Below are positions 1 to 5,009 of a stretch of DNA of 5,899 nt, piece after piece (the first letter of the stretch is position 1; every line of letters starts with the position of its first letter). The stretch comes from Desulfurococcales archaeon (GTDB taxonomy: Archaea > Thermoproteota > Thermoprotei_A > Sulfolobales > AG1): NCBI GenBank assembly GCA_026990885.1, contig JALXCO010000153.1, forward strand, positions 1 through 5,899, read 5' to 3'. The position numbers were made by a program, and so were the translations under genes. The notes beneath the pieces are model-generated. The model searched no databases. It was not told the DNA's origin and saw only the letters and a list, made by a program, of their open reading frames with translations.

Positions 1-72
1 GTAGCCCAGCCTGGAAAGGGCGTCGGCCTGCGGAGCCGGAGGTCCCGGGTTCAAATCCCGGCGGGCCCGCCA
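1..72 (+). tRNA. tRNA-Arg (anticodon GCG), first six bases outside the window
   Basis: The cloverleaf can be built by hand from tRNA position 7 onward. The D-stem GCCC/GGGC is at 4-7 and 18-21. The anticodon stem TCGGC/GCCGG (one T-G pair) flanks the loop CTGCGGA at 28-34, giving anticodon GCG at 30-32 (arginine CGY codons). The T-arm is CCGGG-TTCAAAT-CCCGG (45-61). The acceptor 3' strand is CGGGCCC (62-68), followed by discriminator G69 and an encoded CCA at 70-72. The missing 5' bases should read GGGCCC, leaving position 1 as base 7 of the acceptor stem. No intron is seen. Its 3' half is partly duplicated at 1003-1043, which marks this gene as a likely integration target. Confidence 0.93.
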
Positions 73-84
73 CATAAACCCTCT

Positions 85-96
85 ATTCTTTTTTCT
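85..96 (+). terminator. Oligo-T terminator after tRNA-Arg
   Basis: A T-rich stretch with six consecutive Ts lies 13-24 bases after the CCA end. Archaeal RNA polymerase commonly stops at such runs without needing a hairpin, so this probably ends the tRNA transcript. Confidence 0.5.
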
Positions 97-107
97 AGGT
101 GGGTATA

Positions 108-129
108 ACTCTTGTTTTCAACCAAGAGT
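108..129. repeat. Short inverted repeat between tRNA-Arg and the toxin gene
   Basis: ACTCTTG (108-114) and CAAGAGT (123-129) form a perfect 7-bp stem with an 8-base loop. It lies 50 bp beyond the stop codon of the minus-strand toxin gene and could end or stabilise that transcript, but no T-run follows on the minus strand. It could equally be a protein-binding site or chance. Confidence 0.35.
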
Positions 130-178
130 GGGCGACTCTAGCTACATTATGATCCTGCATGATAGTCTCTCTGATAGC

Positions 179-628
179 TTATGGAATTACTTTAAGCCAT
201 GGTACTCTTTTAAAGTCCTCGTCAAAGGTAAGGATAGTGTCTATACCATAGTGTTTACAGGTTAAGGCTATTACCGCATCTGCTGGTAGTAAGCGGTATT
301 TCCTGGCTACCTCTATGAATTGTTTGAGTGTGGCTTTGTCTTCTATTACGTCTATGCCTGTGTCTTCTAAGAATTTGCATAGCTTGTTGATTTCCTCATC
401 AAAGTGTTTGTATCCTTGTTTTTGTATGTATTCTCTCAGCTTTTCTATGCGCCGTATCCCTAGGCTTACCCAGACCTTTGTCCTTACTATGGTGAAAATT
501 GCCTCGTCTAGTACGCGTATGCTAGTATAAAGTCCGTCCTCTTCCGCAATCACATCTTCTATTATTTGGGAGTAGGGTTTCACGTTGTGTAGATAGTATA
601 GTATTGCGTTTGCATCCAGGAAGAGCAT
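179..628 (-). CDS. vapC: PIN-domain toxin of a VapBC-type pair
   Basis: This 149-residue protein is a PIN-domain ribonuclease, the toxin half of a type II toxin-antitoxin pair. VapC toxins cut specific RNAs, often tRNA or rRNA, with a Mg2+-binding acidic site. The pattern is clear: Asp5 in MLFLDANAIL, Glu42 in LDEA, Asp117 in LLPADAVIAL, and an acidic TFDEDF motif at 134-139. Length is normal for the family. The ATG (626-628) overlaps the antitoxin's TAA by one base (TAATG), and a GGAGGAG ribosome site lies 5 bases upstream, so translation is probably coupled. The pair sits between the tRNA-Arg gene and a decayed copy of its 3' half, which suggests cargo of an old integrated element. The target RNA cannot be read from the sequence. 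Confidence 0.88.
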   Translation of the reverse strand: MLFLDANAILYYLHNVKPYSQIIEDVIAEEDGLYTSIRVLDEAIFTIVRTKVWVSLGIRRIEKLREYIQKQGYKHFDEEINKLCKFLEDTGIDVIEDKATLKQFIEVARKYRLLPADAVIALTCKHYGIDTILTFDEDFKRVPWLKVIP

Positions 629-831
629 TACTGCTCCTCCGCTTCCAGCATGAACCGGTCTAGCAGATCTTTAGGCACCGGGCCTAACACACCACGATAC
701 TTACGGAGAACTCTCCTCCTCTCTTCAGCGACCACAATTTTTACTAGCAGCTCTTCACCTTCCCTAAGCTCTAAAGGCTCCAACGGTTTAAGAACCCCCT
801 TCTCGTACTTCACCCTTATGACCTTAGACAA
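628..831 (-). CDS. DUF104 (AF2212-like) antitoxin
   Basis: This 67-residue protein is the likely antitoxin of the downstream PIN toxin. Its N-terminal half, IRVKYEKGVLKPLEPLEL followed by REGEELLVKIVV, is the typical AF2212/DUF104 pattern: a short beta-rich domain built around a 'YE.GVLKPLEPL.L.EGE' consensus. The C-terminal part (about 36-67) is charged, as expected for the segment that wraps around the toxin. The start is a TTG at 829-831. No ATG lies in the right place, and this TTG puts the conserved IRVKYE at residues 5-10, as in relatives. No Shine-Dalgarno site precedes it, so the message may be nearly leaderless. The last base of its TAA is the first base of the toxin ATG. DUF104 proteins are not ribbon-helix-helix proteins, so self-repression is less certain than for the second pair. 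Confidence 0.82.
   Translation of the reverse strand: MSKVIRVKYEKGVLKPLEPLELREGEELLVKIVVAEERRRVLRKYRGVLGPVPKDLLDRFMLEAEEQ
634..640 (-). promoter_or_regulatory. Strong Shine-Dalgarno site for the vapC toxin
   Basis: On the minus strand GGAGGAG lies 5 bases before the toxin ATG, inside the last codons of the antitoxin gene. It fixes the toxin start. It contrasts with the antitoxin, whose TTG start has no such site. Confidence 0.7.
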
Positions 832-867
832 TCTTAGGCACCCAAGAACTACTATGGGGCTCCAGCC

Positions 868-876
868 TAATTATGT
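868..876 (-). promoter_or_regulatory. Possible TATA box of the minus-strand toxin-antitoxin pair
   Basis: The minus strand reads ACATAATTA about 41 bp upstream of the antitoxin TTG. Transcription starting about 25 bp downstream of the box would leave a leader of roughly 15 bases. The match to an archaeal TATA box is only moderate and it was placed by position. Confidence 0.3.
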
Positions 877-1002
877 TTACTGTATCCCGCTAGATTATCA
901 TAGTGGACGCCATAACAGATAATCATTTAATCATTGTTGTATAGCGTTTTCAACTGATAGTTTCCCTCTGGAAGCGTTGTTCATATTCCCCGTGTATTCG
1001 AA

Positions 1003-1043
1003 GCCGGAGGTCCTGGGTTCAAATCACCTGGGCAGGCCCGCTA
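1003..1043 (+). repeat. Decayed copy of the tRNA-Arg 3' half (att-like scar)
   Basis: This stretch repeats bases 35-72 of the tRNA-Arg gene in the same orientation. GCCGGAGGTCC and GGGTTCAAATC are identical in both copies, separated by one C-to-T change. The end GGCCCGC also matches. The part between is altered and three bases longer, so the T-stem no longer pairs, and the CCA has become CTA. The sequence upstream of 1003 does not form a tRNA 5' half. A lone tRNA 3' half downstream of the intact gene is the classic footprint of integrase-mediated insertion. The decay suggests an old event that can probably no longer be excised. Confidence 0.72.
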
Positions 1044-1390
1044 TTGGATCCGACAAAATCATTATTAATATAATTAATATTAAGTAATTAGTTTATTTTA
1101 ACGAATACCATGGTTGAAGACGATACCATAATACTCCACTACACCTTATGTCTCCTCGTTATGGCATTCCATTACAACTATATTCATTTTATCATGTATT
1201 TAGCTATCATCTAGGTGATGAAAAACATTAATGTTGATGGTGTGATAGCCGGTTTCCTCCTCACTCTAGCAACACCAAGAACTCTCACTCTTTAGGATAA
1301 AGGAGATCAGTTAAATTGCTTAAAGCATTATTCCCAAATGAATTATTAGGTTACCCTTCTTTCTTATTTTTATTGGAGTTTAAGTATTAT
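1044..1390. other. AT-rich intergenic stretch without a convincing gene
   Basis: The stretch begins with a very AT-rich tract (about 1056-1100) containing overlapping AATTAATATTAA-like repeats. A 34-codon frame at 1110-1214 (ATG to TAG) encodes a hydrophobic peptide. The same frame reopens directly after that stop and runs to another TAG at 1293-1295. This could be a broken small membrane-protein gene, but nothing in it is recognisable. A GGAG motif near 1300 has no good start codon after it. No RNA gene could be supported. Confidence 0.4.
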
Positions 1391-1424
1391 ACATTTATAA
1401 GTGTATGTACACACTTATAAATGT
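1391..1424. promoter_or_regulatory. Perfect inverted-repeat operator over the vapBC promoter
   Basis: ACATTTATAAGTGT (1391-1404) and ACACTTATAAATGT (1411-1424) are exact reverse complements, 14 bp per arm, separated by ATGTAC. Each arm contains a TATA-like core, TTTATAAG in the left arm and CTTATAAA in the right arm. The left box, centred near 1398, is about 38 bp before the antitoxin ATG at 1436 and predicts a transcription start near 1424, at the right edge of the palindrome. Binding of the VapB antitoxin or the VapBC complex here would block TBP/TFB. That is the expected autoregulatory arrangement but is inferred from position. The symmetry also allows a promoter directed leftwards. Confidence 0.72.
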
Positions 1425-1435
1425 GGTGTTATAGT

Positions 1436-1663
1436 ATGGGTGTAAAGACAATAACTATATCACTTGAAGCCTATGAAGCTCTGCTACGCATTAAAAAGCC
1501 TGGAGAAAGCTTTTCAGACGTTATATTAAGATTAGTTAGAAAACACCGTAGCTTAATAGACTTAGCAGGTGTGTGGCGGGACGTAAGCGATGAAGATCTC
1601 TATGAGGTATTTAAAGAGATTAAAGAGGCTTGGTCTAGGTGGGGTATGAAGCTGGTAAAGTAG
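1436..1663 (+). CDS. vapB: VapB antitoxin (DUF217 family)
   Basis: This is a 75-residue antitoxin of the VapB/DUF217 type common in archaea. The N-terminal segment VKTITISLEAYEALLRIK followed by GESFSDVILRLV is the family's DNA-binding part, resembling 'KTI.ISEEAY..L..LK..GESFSDVI.RL'. The C-terminal third (DLAGVWRDVSDEDL, then a charged helix) should contact the toxin. The ATG at 1436 was chosen because the conserved ITIS strand then begins at about residue 6. An in-frame ATG at 1421 would add five residues (MWCYS) but lies inside the operator palindrome, at or before the predicted transcription start. The reading frame overlaps the start of vapC. The upstream palindrome suggests that it represses its own operon. 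Confidence 0.85.
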   Translation: MGVKTITISLEAYEALLRIKKPGESFSDVILRLVRKHRSLIDLAGVWRDVSDEDLYEVFKEIKEAWSRWGMKLVK

Positions 1664-2049
1664 TGGTAGATACAGATGTGTTAGTAGATTTTCTACGAGG
1701 AAAGAAGTATGCAGTCGATAAGATCAATAAGATGATAGATTCTAAGGTATCTCTAGCTACCACAGTGGTTAACGTATTTGAGCTCTCTTGGGGCGCATAT
1801 AGGCTTGGGAGAGTTAGAGAAGTTGAAGATCTGGTGGAGGCATTAATGATTTTAAGCCTAAAGGTAGAAGAAGCCATAAAGGCTGGAAAGGAGATAGCTT
1901 ATCTATCATCTATAGGACAAACAATAGAAATCAGAGACCTATTAATAGGGATAATAGCACGCGAGAACGGCTATGCAGTCCTCACAGGAAACGTTAAACA
2001 CTTTAAGAGAATAAGAGGTCTAGAGGTAATTCCCTATAAACAAGAATAA
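1639..2049 (+). CDS. vapC: VapC toxin, PIN-domain ribonuclease
   Basis: This is a PIN-domain nuclease of up to 136 residues, the toxin partner of the preceding VapB. Numbered from the GTG at 1639, the acidic residues are Asp11 and Asp13 (VVVDTDVLVDFLRG), Glu48 (NVFELSWGAY) and Asp100 (IEIRDLLIG). The family motif at the end of the fold is LTGNVKHFKRI (115-125). The start is uncertain. GTG 1639 overlaps vapB by 25 bases and keeps the full first beta strand. GTG 1663 gives a one-base overlap (TAGTG), like the TAATG of the other pair, and a 128-residue protein that begins just before VDTD. No Shine-Dalgarno site decides between them. It shows no close resemblance to the first toxin, so the two pairs are not a recent duplication. 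Confidence 0.87.
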   Translation: MGYEAGKVVVDTDVLVDFLRGKKYAVDKINKMIDSKVSLATTVVNVFELSWGAYRLGRVREVEDLVEALMILSLKVEEAIKAGKEIAYLSSIGQTIEIRDLLIGIIARENGYAVLTGNVKHFKRIRGLEVIPYKQE

Positions 2050-2087
2050 CACGATCCATATGTATATACAGACAAGCCTTGTAGACC

Positions 2088-2133
2088 AAACCCCCTAACA
2101 AGCTTACGGATCTACAGGGTCTCAAGGGGGTTT
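2088..2133. repeat. Inverted repeat after vapBC, possible terminator stem
   Basis: AAACCCCCT (2088-2096) and AGGGGGTTT (2125-2133) are perfect 9-bp arms separated by 28 bases. They lie 39 bp after the vapC stop codon. The right arm ends in only three Ts, so this is a weak terminator by oligo-T standards, but it is well placed to close the toxin-antitoxin transcript. Confidence 0.4.
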
Positions 2134-2145
2134 CTAGCCTAGCAG

Positions 2146-2158
2146 GAAAAATTTAAAG
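2146..2158 (+). promoter_or_regulatory. Canonical archaeal BRE/TATA element facing non-coding DNA
   Basis: AAAAATTTAAAG, preceded by GG, resembles an archaeal BRE (purine- and A-rich) followed by TATA box TTTAAAG. It predicts a transcription start near 2180. The next gene starts only at 2319, so it either gives the dehydrogenase a leader of about 140 bases or drives a small RNA. The region 2180-2262 contains short stems: ACCTT/AAGGT at 2179-2193 and AGCC/GGCT at 2232-2246. Confidence 0.4.
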
Positions 2159-2276
2159 TGAATACGATAGGGATAGCTACCTTTGTGTAAGGTTTCATCA
2201 TACGTGGATTCATTCCGCCTTTCCGCTTCTTAGCCTGTCTGTGGCTCTGGTTCCTTATTCTTATAGGAGATAATGA

Positions 2277-2284
2277 TTTATATT
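2277..2284 (+). promoter_or_regulatory. TATA box close to the dehydrogenase gene
   Basis: TTTATATT is centred about 38 bp before the ATG at 2319 and predicts a leader of roughly 12 bases. This near-leaderless arrangement argues against the in-frame TTG codons at 2283 and 2286, which lie in or next to the box. Confidence 0.45.
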
Positions 2285-2318
2285 GTTGTGGATTTTTATT
2301 TTTGGTTATAGTGTAGCT

Positions 2319-3368
2319 ATGTATAAGCTTGCTGTGGTTAATTATGGTTTTATGAAGGATATTGAGTGTTTTAGAAGGATCCTAGATAGGCTTGTTGAGA
2401 GGGGTGTATCTATAGATTTTGTTGATATTGCACGATATGTTTCAGGTAGGGAGTTGGCTGATCTTCTTGGAGGCTATAATTTCATTATAACGTCTACTAG
2501 ACCCTATTATGGAGCGGAGTTCTTTAGGTTGAATAAATGCTTAACGCTCATTGCGAGGCATGGGATTGGTGTTGATAATATCGATCTCGATGCGGCAGCC
2601 AGAGAGGGTGTATATGTTATTAGGGTTCCTAACCGTGTTGAGAGGGATTCTGTTGCTGAACACACTATAGCTCTAATGCTTGCTTCGTTGCGCAGGATCA
2701 ATATTGCCGATAGGTATGTGAGGTCCGGTAGAGTTGAGGTCTCTAGATACGATTCTGATCTGGTTAGAAGCGTAGCCCCACCCAAGGATTTGAGCTCGAT
2801 GACTGTAGGTATTGTTGGTTTCGGTAACATAGGGTCTAGGGTGGCCGAGATCCTTGCTAAAGGATTTAATGCCCGGATTGTTGTTTATGATCCTTATGTA
2901 GATCCTGAAAGAGTTAAAGCCTTAAATGCAGAGACTGTGGATAGCCTTAAAAAGCTATTCGCTACATGCGATATCGTAAGCATCCATGCACCGCTAACTA
3001 GCGAGACTAGAGGCATGATCGATAGAGAGGTATTGAGCGCTGCTAAGAGAGGGCTTATTCTAGTTAATACAGCCCGTGGAGAGATAATAGATACAGACTC
3101 GCTTATCTGGGCAATCGAGAATGGTATTGTGAGTTATGCTGGTTTAGATGTGTTTGAGGAGGAGCCTTTGCCCAGGGATCATAGGTTGCTTAAGATGGAT
3201 AAAGTTGTTTTAACCCCACATATAGGTGCTATGGTTTATTCTACCCAGGCTAGAATGCTCGAGTCTATAGTCGGGGCTATCATAAGCTATCTAGATGGGG
3301 GAGATATGGGGTCCCATGCTGTTGTTGAGGTTGAGCCTTCCAGCCCTAGAAAGCTGTCTGTTTGCTGA
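2319..3368 (+). CDS. D-isomer-specific 2-hydroxyacid dehydrogenase (phosphoglycerate dehydrogenase superfamily)
   Basis: This NAD-dependent dehydrogenase of 349 residues interconverts a D-2-hydroxy acid and its 2-oxo acid. The closest textbook activity is 3-phosphoglycerate dehydrogenase, the first step of serine synthesis. The substrate-domain motif ARHGIGVDNIDL is at 79-90 and SVAEHTIALML at 111-121. The Rossmann loop GFGNIG is at 167-172, with Asp191 in VVYD favouring NAD over NADP. The catalytic triad is Arg253 (NTARG), Glu282 (DVFEEEP) and His301 (TPHIGA). No ACT regulatory domain follows, so this is a short form. The frame opens at TTG 2283, but ATG 2319 is chosen because MYKLAVVNYG begins the first beta strand and a TATA box overlaps the earlier codon. 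The loop VPNRVERDSVAEH is more charged than in typical phosphoglycerate dehydrogenases, so glyoxylate, hydroxypyruvate or another substrate remains possible. Confidence 0.9.
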   Translation: MYKLAVVNYGFMKDIECFRRILDRLVERGVSIDFVDIARYVSGRELADLLGGYNFIITSTRPYYGAEFFRLNKCLTLIARHGIGVDNIDLDAAAREGVYVIRVPNRVERDSVAEHTIALMLASLRRINIADRYVRSGRVEVSRYDSDLVRSVAPPKDLSSMTVGIVGFGNIGSRVAEILAKGFNARIVVYDPYVDPERVKALNAETVDSLKKLFATCDIVSIHAPLTSETRGMIDREVLSAAKRGLILVNTARGEIIDTDSLIWAIENGIVSYAGLDVFEEEPLPRDHRLLKMDKVVLTPHIGAMVYSTQARMLESIVGAIISYLDGGDMGSHAVVEVEPSSPRKLSVC

Positions 3369-3457
3369 ATCCTGTTTTCATGCATGCTGAGGTAACAAAC
3401 TGTTTCATGAAGATTTCTTGTGGGCTTTATCCTAGATCTGGCTGGAGGATTAGGGAT

Positions 3458-3480
3458 CGCGATAGCTCTAAGCTATTGCG
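3458..3480. repeat. Strong 10-bp hairpin between dehydrogenase and reductase genes
   Basis: CGCGATAGCT (3458-3467) pairs with AGCTATTGCG (3471-3480) across a three-base loop; all ten pairs form, one as G-T. It lies 90 bp after the dehydrogenase stop and about 50 bp before the next TATA-like box. No T-run follows, so it could be an RNA processing or stability element, or an operator, rather than a plain terminator. Confidence 0.45.
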
Positions 3481-3527
3481 TCATTGGATCTATTGTTGAG
3501 GGGTTAGAGAAAATAATGGGTTTGTGG

Positions 3528-3537
3528 AATACATATT
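3528..3537 (+). promoter_or_regulatory. Probable TATA box of the aldo/keto reductase-mazG operon
   Basis: AATACATATT, centred near 3533, predicts a start of transcription near 3560. That is 12 bases before the preferred ATG at 3572 and 3 bases before the alternative ATG at 3563. No Shine-Dalgarno site is present, in keeping with a near-leaderless message. Confidence 0.4.
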
Positions 3538-3571
3538 TGATGCCTAAGCTAATATTCAGTTGATGACTTCT

Positions 3572-4651
3572 ATGAAATATGTTAGTTTAGGGGCTAGCGG
3601 TCTTAAAGTTTCTAAGCTTTCTCTAGGCCTGTGGCATCTGCCTGCGTCCTCTGTGAAGGATGAATACGGCGTATACAATGTTGATGTTGGTCTCGCCAAA
3701 AAGATTATTTATAGGGCTATTGATCTTGGTATAAACTTCTTTGATACAGCAAACATTTACCATGGAACGCAGCATATACCCGATATCCATCACGCCGGCT
3801 TATCGGAAAGGATTTTGGGCGAGGCTATAAGGGGGTATGATAGGGAGAGCCTGGTTATAGCTACTAAGGTTAGGTTTAGGATGGCTGATCACCCCAATGG
3901 TGAGGGGCTTTCGAGGAAACATATAATGTGGCAGATTAGGGAAAGTCTTAGGAGGCTTCAGCTGGATTATGTAGATATATACTATTTCCATAGGCCGGAT
4001 CCCTACACCCCTGTAGAGGAGTCTTTGGAGGCTGTTTCGGATCTTGTTAGATCTGGTAAAATCCACTACTTCGGGACAAGCAGGTTTCACCCTGATGATG
4101 TAAGGTATATCTATAGGTACTGTAGAAGTCTCCACATACCGTATATAGTCTTGCAGGAGCCCTATAACTGGTTAGAGAGGCACTATGGAGAGGTTTATGA
4201 GACCGAAAACCATGTGTTTCCCGTCGCTAGAGAGCTGGGTTTAGGGATCGCTGCATACATCCCTCTAGCCCAGGGTGTCTTAACCGGGAAGTACCTATCG
4301 GGTATACCGCCTAGCTCTAGAGGCGCTTATGTGGACGAGATCTCTAGGAGGTATCTTACTCCGCAAACTATAGAGGCTCTGAGGGAATTTCACAACATAG
4401 CTAGTGAGCTTGGTGTGAGCGACTCGCAGCTTGCTCTGGCGTGGATATTTAAGGTTTCTGAGGTTAGCGGTGTAACGATTATCCCTATTGTAGGGGCGAC
4501 TAGGGTCGAGCATTTGGAGGATAATGTTGCTGCTGTAGATATTAATCTCGATGATTACACGTTTAAGCGTTTAAGCGATCTTTCTAGGAAAGCCTTGATC
4601 AACTGGTCTGGCGGGTACGTTAGAGTAAAGAGGATGCTGCAGCATAACTAA
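3572..4651 (+). CDS. Aldo/keto reductase
   Basis: This soluble NAD(P)H-dependent oxidoreductase of 359 residues has the (beta/alpha)8 aldo/keto reductase fold. The start MKYVSLGASGLKVSKLSLG matches the family opening 'MKYR.LG.SGLKVS.L.LG', which is why ATG 3572 is preferred over ATG 3563 (three residues longer) or TTG 3560. The catalytic tetrad is complete: Asp58 and Tyr63 (FFDTANIYH), Lys99 (VIATKVRF) and His140 (DIYYFHRPD). The C-terminal half carries the usual GVSDSQLALAWIFK helix and the cofactor-region motif IPIVGATRVEHLEDN. The length suits the group related to potassium-channel beta subunits and YghZ/Tas-like reductases. The aldehyde or ketone substrate cannot be read from the sequence. 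mazG follows after four bases, so the two are probably co-transcribed. Confidence 0.93.
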   Translation: MKYVSLGASGLKVSKLSLGLWHLPASSVKDEYGVYNVDVGLAKKIIYRAIDLGINFFDTANIYHGTQHIPDIHHAGLSERILGEAIRGYDRESLVIATKVRFRMADHPNGEGLSRKHIMWQIRESLRRLQLDYVDIYYFHRPDPYTPVEESLEAVSDLVRSGKIHYFGTSRFHPDDVRYIYRYCRSLHIPYIVLQEPYNWLERHYGEVYETENHVFPVARELGLGIAAYIPLAQGVLTGKYLSGIPPSSRGAYVDEISRRYLTPQTIEALREFHNIASELGVSDSQLALAWIFKVSEVSGVTIIPIVGATRVEHLEDNVAAVDINLDDYTFKRLSDLSRKALINWSGGYVRVKRMLQHN

Positions 4652-4655
4652 TAAT

Positions 4656-4922
4656 ATGGGTGGTATATTGGATATCAAGGAGATTCAGAACATAATCTAT
4701 AGCGAGTATTTTGAGAGGGACAGCGCTAGAGGTCTATTCCCTACATTTGCTTGGTTTGTGGAGGAGGTCGGTGAGCTCGCCGAGGCTCTTCTCAAAGGTG
4801 ATCGTGAGCTTATCGAGGAGGAGATAGCTGATGTTCTAGCGTGGCTTGTTTCCATTGCTAATTTGCTCAACATCGATGTTGAGCGGGCCTTTATAAAGAA
4901 ATATATAGAAAGGAAATCATAG
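4656..4922 (+). CDS. Small MazG-type nucleotide pyrophosphohydrolase
   Basis: This 88-residue single MazG domain belongs to the all-alpha NTP pyrophosphatase superfamily, whose members split nucleoside triphosphates into monophosphate and pyrophosphate, often to clear damaged or non-canonical nucleotides. The Mg2+-binding signature is present: E36-E37-x-x-E40 (VEEVGELAEAL) and E56-x-x-D59 (EEIADVLAWL). The preceding RDSARGLFPTFAWFVEE is typical of archaeal single-domain forms. Dimers or tetramers are expected, since one chain carries only half of the larger bacterial MazG architecture. It ends at FIKKYIERKS, lacking the cysteine-rich tail (roughly KC..C) that some relatives have. The ATG is four bases after the reductase stop codon and has no Shine-Dalgarno site, suggesting coupled translation. 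A functional link to the reductase is not evident. Confidence 0.9.
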   Translation: MGGILDIKEIQNIIYSEYFERDSARGLFPTFAWFVEEVGELAEALLKGDRELIEEEIADVLAWLVSIANLLNIDVERAFIKKYIERKS

Positions 4923-4935
4923 GGGGTCCCCCTAT
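4919..4935. repeat. Near-perfect palindrome spanning the mazG stop codon
   Basis: ATAGGGGG (4919-4926) and CCCCCTAT (4928-4935) are exact reverse complements around a single T. The left arm includes the TAG stop. In RNA it could fold as a compact GC-rich stem with a loop of at least three bases, ending or protecting the operon message. A T-rich but unstructured stretch follows near 4945-4956. Confidence 0.45.
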
Positions 4936-4973
4936 CGGGATCGAATTACCTTTATTAGCTTAATCTAGTAACT

Positions 4974-5002
4974 AAAAAATATACGTTAGATTGCGCGGGG
5001 AG
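4974..5002 (+). promoter_or_regulatory. TATA box and Shine-Dalgarno site of the small membrane protein gene
   Basis: AAAAAATATA (4974-4983) is a good TATA-like box about 30 bp before the start codon. GGGGAG (4997-5002) lies seven bases before ATG 5010 and selects it over an out-of-frame ATG at 5003. A start about 25 bp downstream of the box would fall at or after this site. The box may therefore act from slightly further upstream, or the Shine-Dalgarno site may serve a longer transcript. Confidence 0.45.
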
Positions 5003-5009
5003 ATGCAGT

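Noticed and set aside
73..178. An int(N) fragment overlapping the tRNA-Arg 3' end on the minus strand.
   Set aside because: The minus-strand frame that reads GPPGFEPGTSG through the tRNA is closed by two stops within 30 bases upstream (TAG, TAG), so no coding int(N) survives. The GFEP reading alone is simply what an antisense tRNA 3' end gives.
1215..1260. GTGATGA resembling the C box of an archaeal C/D guide RNA.
   Set aside because: No CTGA D box was found at a suitable distance downstream, so a C/D RNA cannot be supported.
2507..2830. Long minus-strand frame opposite the dehydrogenase gene.
   Set aside because: It is a shadow of a gene with intact catalytic motifs on the plus strand and shows no domain of its own. 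The same holds for the opposite-strand frames at 650-922, 315-530, 1635-1877, 3800-4135 and 4295-4513.
3380..3499. A 39-codon ATG-to-TGA frame between the dehydrogenase and reductase genes.
   Set aside because: It contains the strong hairpin, has no ribosome site or recognisable motif, and its length is within what chance gives in a 200-bp gap.
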